From: Methylomonas sp.
GTDB taxonomy: Bacteria > Pseudomonadota > Gammaproteobacteria > Methylococcales > Methylomonadaceae
Assembly (NCBI RefSeq): GCF_023228165.1
Contig: NZ_JALOBS010000002.1
Location: forward strand, 186,001-250,000
DNA length: 64,000 nt
Direction: 5' to 3'
Of this stretch, positions 44,889 through 53,612 are shown in pieces. The notes under the pieces were generated by a model. That model worked only from the letters and a program-made list of their open reading frames with translations, searched no databases and had not been told where the DNA came from. Within the stretch, counting starts at the first letter, position 1; every line of letters begins with the position of its first letter. Made by a program: the position numbers and the translations under genes.

Positions 44889-45026
44889 ATGAAAAACAAA
44901 ATGAACGACAATAAAGATATTTATAAAACTGTAAGCTATGCGGCACTTTTGATGGGGTTATCACTTCCGTTGTCAATATTAGTCATGCAGCTATTTAATT
45001 TTGTGCTAGGCAATCATATTATTTAA
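44889..45026 (+). CDS. tiny single-span membrane protein, unknown
   Basis: A 45-codon frame, MKNKMNDNKDIYKTVSYAAL at the start, with one long hydrophobic helix (residues 17-40, LLMGLSLPLSILVMQLFNFV). No strong ribosome site is visible, but composition and hydrophobic pattern look genuine. It resembles in style the small membrane protein at 48162, on the other side of the TonB receptor. No family recognised. Confidence 0.4.
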   Translation: MKNKMNDNKDIYKTVSYAALLMGLSLPLSILVMQLFNFVLGNHII

Positions 45027-45390
45027 CACCCTTCGACTAACGCAAATTATTTACGCTATTGAATTCCTTTCGACATTGATAAGCCGAGCGAGTAGAGAAA
45101 TAGCGTTAGGCCGATTTATTATGCAAGGCCATCCACACAAGGAGGAGCTAAAAAAGGCCATGTATTCGGGAAGATTGAGGACATGTTTTCAATAAGTTGA
45201 GTCTTGTCGCGCCACCGGCTTTTAGACATACTCCGCCACACCCTGAATGTGCATATTCAAGACCAGATCAGCCCTATACCGCGGATTCAAAACTGGTTGC
45301 GGCGAGCGAAGCCTAGATTCGTGGACCTAAAACGAATGCCGTGCCGCCCAAGGAGACACGGCTGAAGCAGCGCTTACGGTTACCTATCCG
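45027..45390. other. gene-free gap downstream of the TonB receptor gene
   Basis: No ORF of substance, tRNA or repeat is seen. A short CCGTG/CACGG hairpin near 45341-45363 lies just past the receptor stop but has no T-run, so I do not call it a terminator. Confidence 0.4.
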
Positions 45391-47805
45391 TTAGTATTTG
45401 ATAGTCACCCCCACAAAAGCCGAGCGTCCCATACCAGGAATATTCCGCCCCCAGGGCACGGTATACGCTGTCGGCCCCGTTGGATTCATGCCATAACGAT
45501 CACCGAGATAGGCTCCGGCCAAGGGATGATAATATTGCTTATCCAATACGTTATCCAAACCCACATCCAAACGAACCGGTCCCCACTCGTAACCTGTTCT
45601 GGCATTCAGCAAAATGTAAGACGATGTGTGAGTTTCGTTTCGAAGAGTCTGAACGTTGTCCTTACCATCGACAAATTGCATTTCAAGCGCACTTTGCCAA
45701 CTGCTCAAGCGGTGATCCAAACTGAGCTTCATGTTAAAAGGCATCATCTTGTAAAGATTGCCGCCATCCATGCGCTCGCCGCGCACATAGCTCATTGTGG
45801 TGTGGGTGGCGAACTCGCCTAATGTTTTGTCTTTATACAACTGTGTGCGCCCGGAAACATCGACACCCCATAAACGGGCATCATGGTTGGCGAACTGTAG
45901 GTACTGATAATTGTTAGAGGTGCCTTGGGTCGCGGCCGCACATCCCATATCGTTTGTACCCAACATGCTCGTCAAATTTGTACACGGATCGACATCAATG
46001 AAGTTATTCACATAAGTGAAATAAGGCGTAGCAGCAAACTCCCAACCATCATTTTTAGGGTCATGAAACGCTGCGGTCAAACTGACGGTATGCGCCGTCT
46101 CTTCGGTCAGGCTCAAGTTACCCATATAGCCGTTACCATCGCCAAACCAGCCTATCATCCCCATATCCATCGGCCGGCGACCCCAAGTATAGAGTTCATA
46201 CAAATTGGGGGCGCGATTTTTTCGTGCATAACCAAACTCGAACTGGCTCATATCGTTTGCCGTATATTGAACCAACGCAGTGATATCGAACATGTCGTAA
46301 TTACGTTCGCGATTGGCTGCATTGAACGCATTAGCAGCAGCCAAGTCCAAACCGGCCCCTGCGGCACCAGCCCCACCGAGTAAAGCTGGATTGTATGGCT
46401 GAACATTTTCAGCATCCATCATCGTGCGGTCATAACGCAATCCAAACAAGCTTTTCCATCGCAGATTCCAGTTCGCTTCCCATTCGCCAAAGAACCCAGC
46501 GCGATCCCGTTCACCATTATGGATGTTGTAATAGGTTTCGGGTGCCATCATCCAGTAAGCATTGTTCGGTTGCGGTTGATTGGCCCCGGCATTGATAGTT
46601 GCCGATGTATTGGCGTGAACGCCCGGCCAAAAATCGTTGAGTTTGGCACTATGATATTCGTGACCGACACGAAATGTATCGCGCTCGCTGTAGGGGATTT
46701 CGGCTTGGATTTTATACCCCAAGTTTCTACCTCTGGTTTCCATCGGCATCCGGTCATTTGGCGGCGCGAAACTTCCCACATACTGCCCGCCAACGATTGG
46801 AGCAAAAGTATTTCGCCGCTCATCATCAATGTCCATGCTGTGCGAAGTACTTTCGAAATAAAACTTACTCTCCAGCGTACCCCAATCGAACAGTCCTTTA
46901 TGCATGATATTGCCGAAGATACTGTCGTTGTTGGTCATATCCATTCGCTGATTCGGGAAACCCTGTTTTGGAATGTGCTGTTGACCGCCACGGATAACGA
47001 CCAAGTGGTTATCGAACTTGAACGATAATGCCGCTGAGTGGTTTTGGTTTTCATAGTAAGTGGATTTGATAACATCGCCAGTCCCGCTTCTGTAATCCAT
47101 ACTTTCAGTGTGCGAACCGGTATAGTCCAAGCGCACATTTTGATTCGCAACGCCGGCCGCGATACTGCCGCCGAACGCATCGCCATTACTGCGATAAAAT
47201 GCGGACACACTACCGTCGATCAGAATATCCTTGCCCGGCTCCGCAAATACCGGCTCCGGAGTAGTCACTGAAATTGTCCCGCCTATGCTGTCGCCTCCCA
47301 GGCTAACAGGTGTCACACCGCTTAAAATAGTAATTTTTCCTATGTTGCTGCGGTCGATATAGGATAGCGGCGGATTCATGTGATTGGCGCAAGCCGAACT
47401 CAGCGTCATGCCATTTACGGTGATTTTGACCCGGTCATCGTTAAGACCATGAATGACCGGCAAACTCGACACCCCCCCGCCGCCATACAAGCTAACGCCC
47501 GGCGTATCTTCCAATAGTTTAGCGGTATCGCTAACCGCCGCCCTTTTACTGGTAACAATATCCGCCTCCATTTCAGAAGCGCTTAAAGCCTTAACGGAAG
47601 GAAATTTATCGGTAACGATGACCTTTTCCAATACGACTGGCTGGTCCGTCACTTGCTCCTGGGGATTTGCGCCGGCCATTGCCGGAACTGCCAGACATAA
47701 CGGCAATACCCCCACCGCCAATCTACATACCCGCTGTCTATTGTTAAAACCATCGAGATTATTTTTGCGAAGTGAAAAGGTAATATCGGGGACAGGTCTT
47801 TTCAT
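45391..47805 (-). CDS. TonB-dependent outer-membrane receptor, OprC/NosA-like, probable copper uptake
   Basis: An 804-aa outer-membrane barrel. A long basic N-terminus and signal segment (LAVGVLPLCLAVPAMA) precede a TonB box region (VLEKVIVTD), a plug domain (LPVIHGLNDDRVKITVNGM) and a barrel ending in FVGVTIKY. C139-x3-M143 (SACANHM) and H322-x-M324 (HSM) mirror the CxxxM-HxM copper site of OprC in spacing. Methionine-rich loops (RRPMDMGMIG) occur. ATG 47805 has AAAGG upstream; an in-frame GTG lies 13 codons earlier. Copper transport is inferred from the motif. Confidence 0.8.
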   Translation of the reverse strand: MKRPVPDITFSLRKNNLDGFNNRQRVCRLAVGVLPLCLAVPAMAGANPQEQVTDQPVVLEKVIVTDKFPSVKALSASEMEADIVTSKRAAVSDTAKLLEDTPGVSLYGGGGVSSLPVIHGLNDDRVKITVNGMTLSSACANHMNPPLSYIDRSNIGKITILSGVTPVSLGGDSIGGTISVTTPEPVFAEPGKDILIDGSVSAFYRSNGDAFGGSIAAGVANQNVRLDYTGSHTESMDYRSGTGDVIKSTYYENQNHSAALSFKFDNHLVVIRGGQQHIPKQGFPNQRMDMTNNDSIFGNIMHKGLFDWGTLESKFYFESTSHSMDIDDERRNTFAPIVGGQYVGSFAPPNDRMPMETRGRNLGYKIQAEIPYSERDTFRVGHEYHSAKLNDFWPGVHANTSATINAGANQPQPNNAYWMMAPETYYNIHNGERDRAGFFGEWEANWNLRWKSLFGLRYDRTMMDAENVQPYNPALLGGAGAAGAGLDLAAANAFNAANRERNYDMFDITALVQYTANDMSQFEFGYARKNRAPNLYELYTWGRRPMDMGMIGWFGDGNGYMGNLSLTEETAHTVSLTAAFHDPKNDGWEFAATPYFTYVNNFIDVDPCTNLTSMLGTNDMGCAAATQGTSNNYQYLQFANHDARLWGVDVSGRTQLYKDKTLGEFATHTTMSYVRGERMDGGNLYKMMPFNMKLSLDHRLSSWQSALEMQFVDGKDNVQTLRNETHTSSYILLNARTGYEWGPVRLDVGLDNVLDKQYYHPLAGAYLGDRYGMNPTGPTAYTVPWGRNIPGMGRSAFVGVTIKY

Positions 47806-48161
47806 TTTTTGCCTTTGCTTGTGACTGAAAATGGGAAATTTCACTAAGTAGTGATTTCAGCAAAACACAGACCAGATTAAGAAAAGCATAATATATTAAT
47901 TACATAAACAACATAAGCCTGCCATTATTTCTTGGAACTATGTTATTTACCATATGTTCCCTAAGTTATTTCACTTATCGCCACCCTTGCTTTCCGCGAC
48001 AAGGGAAAAATTTGGCTCTCAACTTGTTCTTTATTTGTTTTCATATATACTTACAAAAAACAAAAAAGAAACATTTTAATACCCGTTTAACTCACGCAGG
48101 ATTAGCCGACCCAAGCCAGACAATCCGTACTTAAGAGAGAAAAACATTAGGAGATTCAATC
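47806..48161. other. divergent control region of the TonB receptor and a small membrane protein
   Basis: An AT-rich stretch of some 350 bases between divergent genes. I see no riboswitch or convincing operator. A CCCTTG/CAAGGG stem lies near 47983-48005. AGGAGA at 48150-48155 serves the following gene. Confidence 0.35.
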
Positions 48162-48314
48162 ATGCTGCAACAGTCCGTTCATATGAAAGATCAAAAAGCC
48201 AATCAAATTGCCATGCGCAGCCGGCTTTACCGGCAATTCGCCATTAATCGAATAGAAGATCTAACCGTAGTCGTAGTGATATGGGGGGTGTTTTTACTAA
48301 CGGGCGCCAGCTAA
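48162..48314 (+). CDS. tiny single-span membrane protein, unknown
   Basis: A 50-aa frame starting MLQQSVHMKDQKANQIAMRS, with an AGGAGA ribosome site 6 bases upstream and a C-terminal hydrophobic helix (LTVVVVIWGVFLLTGAS). It is divergent from the TonB receptor and 9 bases ahead of the NIF3-like gene, so probably co-transcribed with it. No family recognised. Confidence 0.55.
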   Translation: MLQQSVHMKDQKANQIAMRSRLYRQFAINRIEDLTVVVVIWGVFLLTGAS

Positions 48315-48323
48315 AATAAAATC

Positions 48324-48644
48324 ATGTATCAGTTGACTTTTTATGTCCCGGCCAGCCACCTGGATCAGGTAAAAAACGTCCTATTTGCAGCGGGTGCGGG
48401 ACAATTTAACGATTACGACCAATGCGCCTGGCAAACCTTAGGCCAAGGTCAATTCAGACCTTTACTCAACAGCCAACCCTTTCTGGGACAAATTGGAAAA
48501 CTGGAAAGGGTGGCAGAATATAAAGTGGAAATGATTTGCGCCGACGAGCATATCAAAGCAGCCGTTACAGCACTGCTGACCGCTCACCCCTACCAACAAC
48601 CGGCCTATGCGATATACAAACTTCACGATTTAGCTGGTTTGTAA
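48324..48644 (+). CDS. NIF3/YqfO C-terminal-domain-like protein
   Basis: A 106-aa protein starting MYQLTFYVPASHLDQVKNVL and containing GAGQFNDYDQCAWQT and AHPYQQPAYAIYKL. It matches the stand-alone domain inserted in NIF3-like proteins, a CutA/PII-like fold that often forms trimers and may bind metals or nucleotides. Function is unknown. It follows a small membrane protein gene and is divergent from the probable copper receptor, so a metal-related role is conceivable. Confidence 0.8.
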   Translation: MYQLTFYVPASHLDQVKNVLFAAGAGQFNDYDQCAWQTLGQGQFRPLLNSQPFLGQIGKLERVAEYKVEMICADEHIKAAVTALLTAHPYQQPAYAIYKLHDLAGL

Positions 48645-49110
48645 ATGTAGGCATTTGCTAGCAGTACGATGCTTGGATGGCAAAAACCGGCCAAAAGCCG
48701 CCAGACGAAACAAAAGTGGCAATGGCAAATGTCGTCAAACCAAAAACAGTCGTATGGTACGGTGAGTTTACGAACCACACCAATGCAAGTTGTTTACCAC
48801 ATCTACGTTGTTGTATCCTGTCAATAACTTGGTTTATCTAAAAGTCCTGATGTAGGGTATGCATCGCGTAGCAATAGAAGGTCATCATGGTAGTAAAAGA
48901 CAAAAGGTACCCGATGCGCGTCCTACCGGACTAGGCATCTCGCTTTTTGAACGGGAGAAAACCATCCCATAAGTTCGGATGTAATCCTCATTGTTCAGAC
49001 GTCATATTAGCTGAACACCCCACGCATGAGGTAACGATCACTCTATCGTTAAATGCTATACTTCATCGCTCATATTTTTTACTAGGCTGAATATTTAACA
49101 AGGAATTTAA
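48645..49110. other. gene-free gap containing a decayed REP pair
   Basis: Apart from the REP-like pair at 48852-48926 I see no ORF of substance or RNA gene. The last 60 bases become AT-rich and lead into the foreign-looking two-gene unit. Confidence 0.4.
48852..48926. repeat. degenerate inverted REP pair
   Basis: GTAGGGTATGCATCGCGTAGC is followed, after about 30 bases, by the inverse-oriented GGTACCCGATGCGCGTCCTAC. Both match the REP pair at 12195-12246 with several changes and keep the GTAGG heads except for one base. Confidence 0.55.
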
Positions 49111-50169
49111 ATGAGGTCAGAATCAAGAAATAAAACTATTCATTACAAAAGAGCTGTAATAACAAATTGCAATTTGACCCTACAGAACCTTTTGAAAACG
49201 GCATTTAGCAAACAAGGTAACGCAGCTAAAGCTAAGCAACGCAGAGAGGTCCTGAATCAAGATGATGAAAGTTGCCGACTCATAAACCATCATAAAGATT
49301 ATAATGGAATGCTTTTTGGCCAACTTATCTTCTTTGAACCAGGTAGAAGCCAAGTATTAATTACGTTGGACGACGACGCCGAATACTATGAAATAGACGC
49401 AATCACACCAAACTCTATTGACAAAGAAAACAATGAAAGCGACAAAATAAAAAAACGCCGGGAATTTGTCGATTCTATGCTTTATTTCGGAGTACTCGAC
49501 AACCATATTGTTCTCATACAATCCGCAAGTTTACGAGCAAGAGAACTAGAAGCTCATTTAGCATGGCTATTAGGTTCTTGCTCTCAAGTTATGGATAAAA
49601 ACAGCGCATTAATACTTCAGGATAAACCTTCAGAGGAAACAATTACTAAGATCGAAAGATCTCCAGTAAAAACAGTGCACCTTGGCACCCCTGTTGAATC
49701 TCGATTAGAAACCAATACCCCTGAACCAAAGGCAGAATTATCCGCACCCAAAGAAGGATTGGCAAAAAAAGTAAAATGGATACCGTGCGGAATGGGGGCT
49801 AATGTTATTCAAGCAGCTCTTGGAACAGATTGGTTTGAACGACTGGATCTTGACTCTTCTTTGGACGAAGCAAACCTTCAAGTAACCCTTGAAATTACTT
49901 ACCTGCGAAAAACAACTAGCAATGGTCAAAAAATGCTAGATAACATTGCCACATCTTTGCGGCACATCGAAGACGCCGATGTTAAAATTGAACTTCACGG
50001 CGGAGGCACTATAAAAGGTACCGATCTTAAATTAACAGGTACAGTAAGTGTTAAATCAAATAATGGCTTGGTCGACGAAAGCGATCTGTTTCATCAAATG
50101 CATTTATGGTTAGTTACAAAAGTTAGAGCTAACGAGATAGAAATAGAAGACACTGAAAGCGAAACCTGA
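49111..50169 (+). CDS. unknown soluble protein, first gene of an AT-rich pair
   Basis: A 352-aa protein without signal or membrane helix that I cannot assign. The N-terminal half (residues 1-150: NLLKTAFSKQGNAAKAKQRR, MLFGQLIFFEPGR, LDNHIVLIQSASLRARELEA) looks like a mixed alpha/beta domain. A charged, proline-containing linker spans about 165-215. The C-terminal half (WIPCGMGANVIQAALGTDWF, then beta-rich VTLEITYLRKTTSNG and IELHGGGTIKGTDLKLTGTV) looks like a second domain. AAGGAA lies 7 bases before the ATG. It is markedly AT-rich and 2 bases from a membrane-protein gene. Confidence 0.7.
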   Translation: MRSESRNKTIHYKRAVITNCNLTLQNLLKTAFSKQGNAAKAKQRREVLNQDDESCRLINHHKDYNGMLFGQLIFFEPGRSQVLITLDDDAEYYEIDAITPNSIDKENNESDKIKKRREFVDSMLYFGVLDNHIVLIQSASLRARELEAHLAWLLGSCSQVMDKNSALILQDKPSEETITKIERSPVKTVHLGTPVESRLETNTPEPKAELSAPKEGLAKKVKWIPCGMGANVIQAALGTDWFERLDLDSSLDEANLQVTLEITYLRKTTSNGQKMLDNIATSLRHIEDADVKIELHGGGTIKGTDLKLTGTVSVKSNNGLVDESDLFHQMHLWLVTKVRANEIEIEDTESET

Positions 50170-50171
50170 CA

Positions 50172-50705
50172 ATGAGACAAATTAACTCAAATAACGGCTG
50201 GACAAAACTTGGTGTTATAGGCATCTTGTTTTCAGCTATTATTGGAGCATATGGGTTTGAAATATTGCTAGATATAATCCCAAACAATACCAGCATAGCA
50301 ATTCCATGGGCCATTGTTTCTCTTTTTTTGTTACCTTTAACTCTTTGTGTTCAACTAATATTGAAACTATGGGATTTAAAAGAGCTTAGCGATATTACAA
50401 GAGATGAAAGAAGAAGGCTAAAAGCAATAATCAGAGGAAAAACCAGGCAATTTTTTATTGCAATATGTTACTACGTATTATCTGCTTGCATTGTTGTAAC
50501 TCTTTACGTCTTTTTATCGAGTGATGTTGGCTTATTTAAAGCGGTAATTAAAATAACTGGAATGTTATTGGGTATTAGCATGTTTTCGATTCTCTTAATT
50601 CTACTTGAAATGAAAGAAATATCAGATTTTAATGCCAAATTAAAAGAAAGAGCATTAGCAAAGAAACGGCAAAAGTCAGCTCTGAAACGATTGAATGTAG
50701 ATTAA
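50172..50705 (+). CDS. unknown four-helix membrane protein, second gene of the AT-rich pair
   Basis: A 177-aa inner-membrane protein. Helices lie at about 10-35, 42-66, 95-118 and 125-150. A charged cytoplasmic loop (DLKELSDITRDERRRLKAII) separates two hairpins, and the C-terminus is a basic helix (KERALAKKRQKSALKRL). The second loop repeats the pattern (LEMKEISDFNAKLKE), so the protein looks like an internal duplication of a two-helix unit. The start is 2 bases after the 352-aa gene's stop, so they form an operon. A soluble sensor with a membrane effector is one reading. Confidence 0.7.
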   Translation: MRQINSNNGWTKLGVIGILFSAIIGAYGFEILLDIIPNNTSIAIPWAIVSLFLLPLTLCVQLILKLWDLKELSDITRDERRRLKAIIRGKTRQFFIAICYYVLSACIVVTLYVFLSSDVGLFKAVIKITGMLLGISMFSILLILLEMKEISDFNAKLKERALAKKRQKSALKRLNVD

Positions 50706-51104
50706 ATTGAGCTACATTACTCTACCCACAGCTTGAAATGTGAGATTACGCAAGCTAATCGCACCGACACTTTGAATGGCAGCTTATCTGCCTTTTTTGA
50801 TCCGTGCAAATTCAGTGACATATGGCCGCAATGGGTCGATATTACGCTGCCAACACCCAGCTAAACTCCAAAATCCTTTTTAATTTAAATTCAAAGCATT
50901 TGCGTGCGGCCCTAAGCCAGCCCCTTCTGCCCTAGCTAATTCAAGATAATGACATTAACATGCATTATCCGGGTATCGCTGGTTAAACGAAGCGCTCTTA
51001 AACACACAGGCGACACTAATTTTTACCATACCCTACACCAGAACTTCACGTGACTCCTGGTGATGCGGTAATACATATCATAAACAAGCTCAGGAGAGCC
51101 ACGA
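50706..51104. other. gene-free gap upstream of the aldolase gene
   Basis: No ORF or repeat recognised. It holds the 3' end of the AT-rich unit and the leader of fba, with CAGGAGAG at 51091-51098 as ribosome site. No clear promoter could be chosen. Confidence 0.4.
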
Positions 51105-52151
51105 ATGGCTTTAGTTTCATTACGACAACTGTTGGATTATGCGGCGGAACACGACTTTGCCGTTCCGGCTTTTAATATCAGCAACATGGAGCAGGTTCAA
51201 GCCATTATGCAAGCAGCCGATACCTGCGACAGCCCGGTGATTATGCAAGGCTCGGCCGGCGCCAATCGCTACGCCGGCGAAGTGTTTTTACGGCATTTGA
51301 TTCTGGCCGCTGTCGAGCAATACCCGCATATTCCGGTGGTGATGCATCGCGATCATGGACCGATACCTGACATTTGCGCACAGGCGATTCAAGCCGGTTT
51401 TAGCTCGGTGATGATGGATGGGTCTTTGCTGGCGGATATGAAAACCCCTGCATCATTTGAATATAACGTCGATGTTACCCGTACCGTGGTTGGTATGGCG
51501 CATGCTTGCGGGGTATCGGTCGAGGGTGAGATTGGTTGCCTGGGTTCGTTGGAAACCAGACAAGATGCCGCTACCGTCGAGTCGACAATTCAACAAGAAC
51601 ACAATCGATTATTGACCGACCCCGATGAAGCAGTCGAATTTGTCAAGCAGACCCAAATAGATGCGTTGGCCGTTGCCATCGGCACCAGCCACGGTGCTTA
51701 TAAATTCAGCAAACCGCCCACCGGCGAGGTTTTGGTGATTAGCCGGCTAAAAACCTTGCAACAACGCTTGCCCAATATGCATTTCGTGATGCACGGCTCA
51801 AGTTCGGTACCGCAGGAATGGCTGCAAATCATTAACCAATACGGTGGCGATATTCCCGAAACCTATGGCGTGCCGGTAGCCGAAATCGTCGAAGGAATTA
51901 AATACGGTGTTCGTAAAGTCAATATCGATACCGATTTGCGCATGGCCTCTACCGGGGCCATGCGGCGATTTTTGAGCCAACCGGAAAATGCCGCGGAGCT
52001 GGACGCCCGCAAAACCTATCAAGCTGCCCGGGACGCTATGCAAACGCTTTGCCAGTCACGCTACGAAGCTTTCGGCTGCGCCGGGCATGCCGGTAAAATT
52101 AAGGCCATACCGCTGCGCGAAATGGCCAAAAGGTATCGGTTTGATTTATAG
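51105..52151 (+). CDS. fba: class II fructose-1,6-bisphosphate aldolase, Calvin-cycle type
   Basis: A 348-aa zinc enzyme interconverting fructose 1,6-bisphosphate with dihydroxyacetone phosphate and glyceraldehyde 3-phosphate. Zinc and phosphate-binding segments are visible: VVMHRDHGP near residue 78, GTSHGAYKF near 193, MHGSSSVP near 228 and KVNIDTDLRMASTGAMRRF near 268. In a methylotroph it would serve the ribulose monophosphate or Calvin cycle. It is a single gene with a strong AGGAG site. Confidence 0.95.
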   Translation: MALVSLRQLLDYAAEHDFAVPAFNISNMEQVQAIMQAADTCDSPVIMQGSAGANRYAGEVFLRHLILAAVEQYPHIPVVMHRDHGPIPDICAQAIQAGFSSVMMDGSLLADMKTPASFEYNVDVTRTVVGMAHACGVSVEGEIGCLGSLETRQDAATVESTIQQEHNRLLTDPDEAVEFVKQTQIDALAVAIGTSHGAYKFSKPPTGEVLVISRLKTLQQRLPNMHFVMHGSSSVPQEWLQIINQYGGDIPETYGVPVAEIVEGIKYGVRKVNIDTDLRMASTGAMRRFLSQPENAAELDARKTYQAARDAMQTLCQSRYEAFGCAGHAGKIKAIPLREMAKRYRFDL

Positions 52152-52320
52152 TTCAAAGACTTAACCTGTTTGCAAACAGCTTCAGCTAAAGGGTAAAACA
52201 CTCATCCCTGGGCGTCATTCAGGCATGGACTGCCCTGCCTCCTGGTCCAAGCAGTCGACCTGCTTCGGCGGCAATGACGGCCATTTTGTTGTTGCTGAAG
52301 CAGCTTTATAATCAGGAGGC

Positions 52321-53484
52321 TTAATGGCCTTCTTCCTCATCTTCGCTTTTAGCAATTTCTTCCAACGCCAAACGGTCCAGCATGCTTTTGCCGCTCTCCG
52401 CTTTTGGCGCCGTGGCCGAGCCCAACCCTTCGCTGAGATTGATTTTCAACTTCAAATTGTTGGGCGAATCCGAATTACGCAAAGCTTCTTCCAGCGAAAT
52501 CACCCCGCCTTTGTACAACCTCATCAAATGACTGTCGAACGTTTGCATGCCGATGTTTTCCGACTTTTCCATGGCTTCCTTGATGGCATGCACTTCGCCT
52601 TTATGAATCAAATCGCTCACCAACTTGGTACCAAGCAAAATCTCAATCGCCGCTACCCGCTTGCCTTCGATCGTCGGCACCAAGCGTTGCGAAACAAAAG
52701 CCTGTAGATTTAACGACAAGTCCAACAGTAATTGATTGCGGCGTTCTTCCGGGAAAAAGTTGATGATCCTGTCCAAGGCCTGGTTGGCATTGTTGGCATG
52801 CAGCGTAGACAAACATAAGTGGCCGGTTTCGGCAAAAGCCAAGGCATGCTCCATGGTTTCCTGACTACGGATTTCGCCGATTAGAATCACGTCCGGCGCC
52901 TGGCGCAGGGTATTTTTCAGCGCATCTTCATAGCTCAGAGTATCCACTCCTACTTCGCGCTGGTTAACCAGTGATTTTTTATGCGGATGCACGAACTCGA
53001 TCGGATCTTCGATAGTTATAATATGCCCTGACGAGTTGCTGTTACGATGATCGATTAAAGCCGCCAACGAGGTGGATTTACCGGAACCGGTACCGCCGAC
53101 AAACAGAATCAGCCCGCGTTTTTCCATAATCTTGTCTTTCAAGATCTGCGGCAAACCCAGCGTGTCGGCATTGGGAATATCGACCTTGATATTGCGGATC
53201 ACCAGCGCATAGCTGTTGCGCTGCTTGAAAATATTTACCCTGAAACGGCCCACGCCAGACTCGGCAATAGCCAGATTCATTTCCGGCACGTGCTCAAAAG
53301 CAGCCTGCTGGTCGGTATCCATAATATTGTTGGCAATCTCTTTTATTCTTTCGCTCGTCAACTTAACGTTTTCTATCGGCTTGAGTATGCCTTGAAACTT
53401 TGCCGCCGGGGGTGCACCTGCTGTCAAGTAAAGATCGGAGCCATCGTGTTGCACCAGTATTTTCAAATAATCTTTAAATTCCAT
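52321..53484 (-). CDS. pilU: type IV pilus retraction ATPase PilU
   Basis: A 387-aa PilT/PilU-type motor ATPase. It has Walker A GGTGSGKST near residue 131, the Asp box HIITIEDPIEFVH, Walker B VILIGEIRSQETM and the His box ETGHLCLSTLHANN. The PilU call over PilT rests on MEFKDYLKILVQHDGSDLYL at the start and the acidic tail (KSEDEEEGH). ATG 53484 is taken as start. No pilT is next to it, an unusual separation since pilT and pilU are often adjacent. Confidence 0.88.
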   Translation of the reverse strand: MEFKDYLKILVQHDGSDLYLTAGAPPAAKFQGILKPIENVKLTSERIKEIANNIMDTDQQAAFEHVPEMNLAIAESGVGRFRVNIFKQRNSYALVIRNIKVDIPNADTLGLPQILKDKIMEKRGLILFVGGTGSGKSTSLAALIDHRNSNSSGHIITIEDPIEFVHPHKKSLVNQREVGVDTLSYEDALKNTLRQAPDVILIGEIRSQETMEHALAFAETGHLCLSTLHANNANQALDRIINFFPEERRNQLLLDLSLNLQAFVSQRLVPTIEGKRVAAIEILLGTKLVSDLIHKGEVHAIKEAMEKSENIGMQTFDSHLMRLYKGGVISLEEALRNSDSPNNLKLKINLSEGLGSATAPKAESGKSMLDRLALEEIAKSEDEEEGH

Positions 53485-53612
53485 CGCCTTGGTACCGGTA
53501 ATTATTAAATTCGAGCTTAAGTGTAGAGTAATCCCCAAGTAAGTTGAAGCCGGGAACAGTCAGGTATCGCGTATAATGGCTGGTTTTCTAAAATACCCGT
53601 ACTATTGCAGTT

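Noticed and set aside
45341..45363. Hairpin past the TonB receptor stop as a terminator
   Set aside because: The stem is only 5 bp with a 13-base loop and no T-run on the minus strand.
47806..48161. Cobalamin or other known riboswitch before the TonB receptor
   Set aside because: No B12 box or other conserved core could be found.
49111..50705. Assignment of the AT-rich pair as a Kiwa defence system
   Set aside because: Only the rough design (soluble plus four-helix membrane protein) fits; gene order is reversed and I recognise no DUF4868 features.
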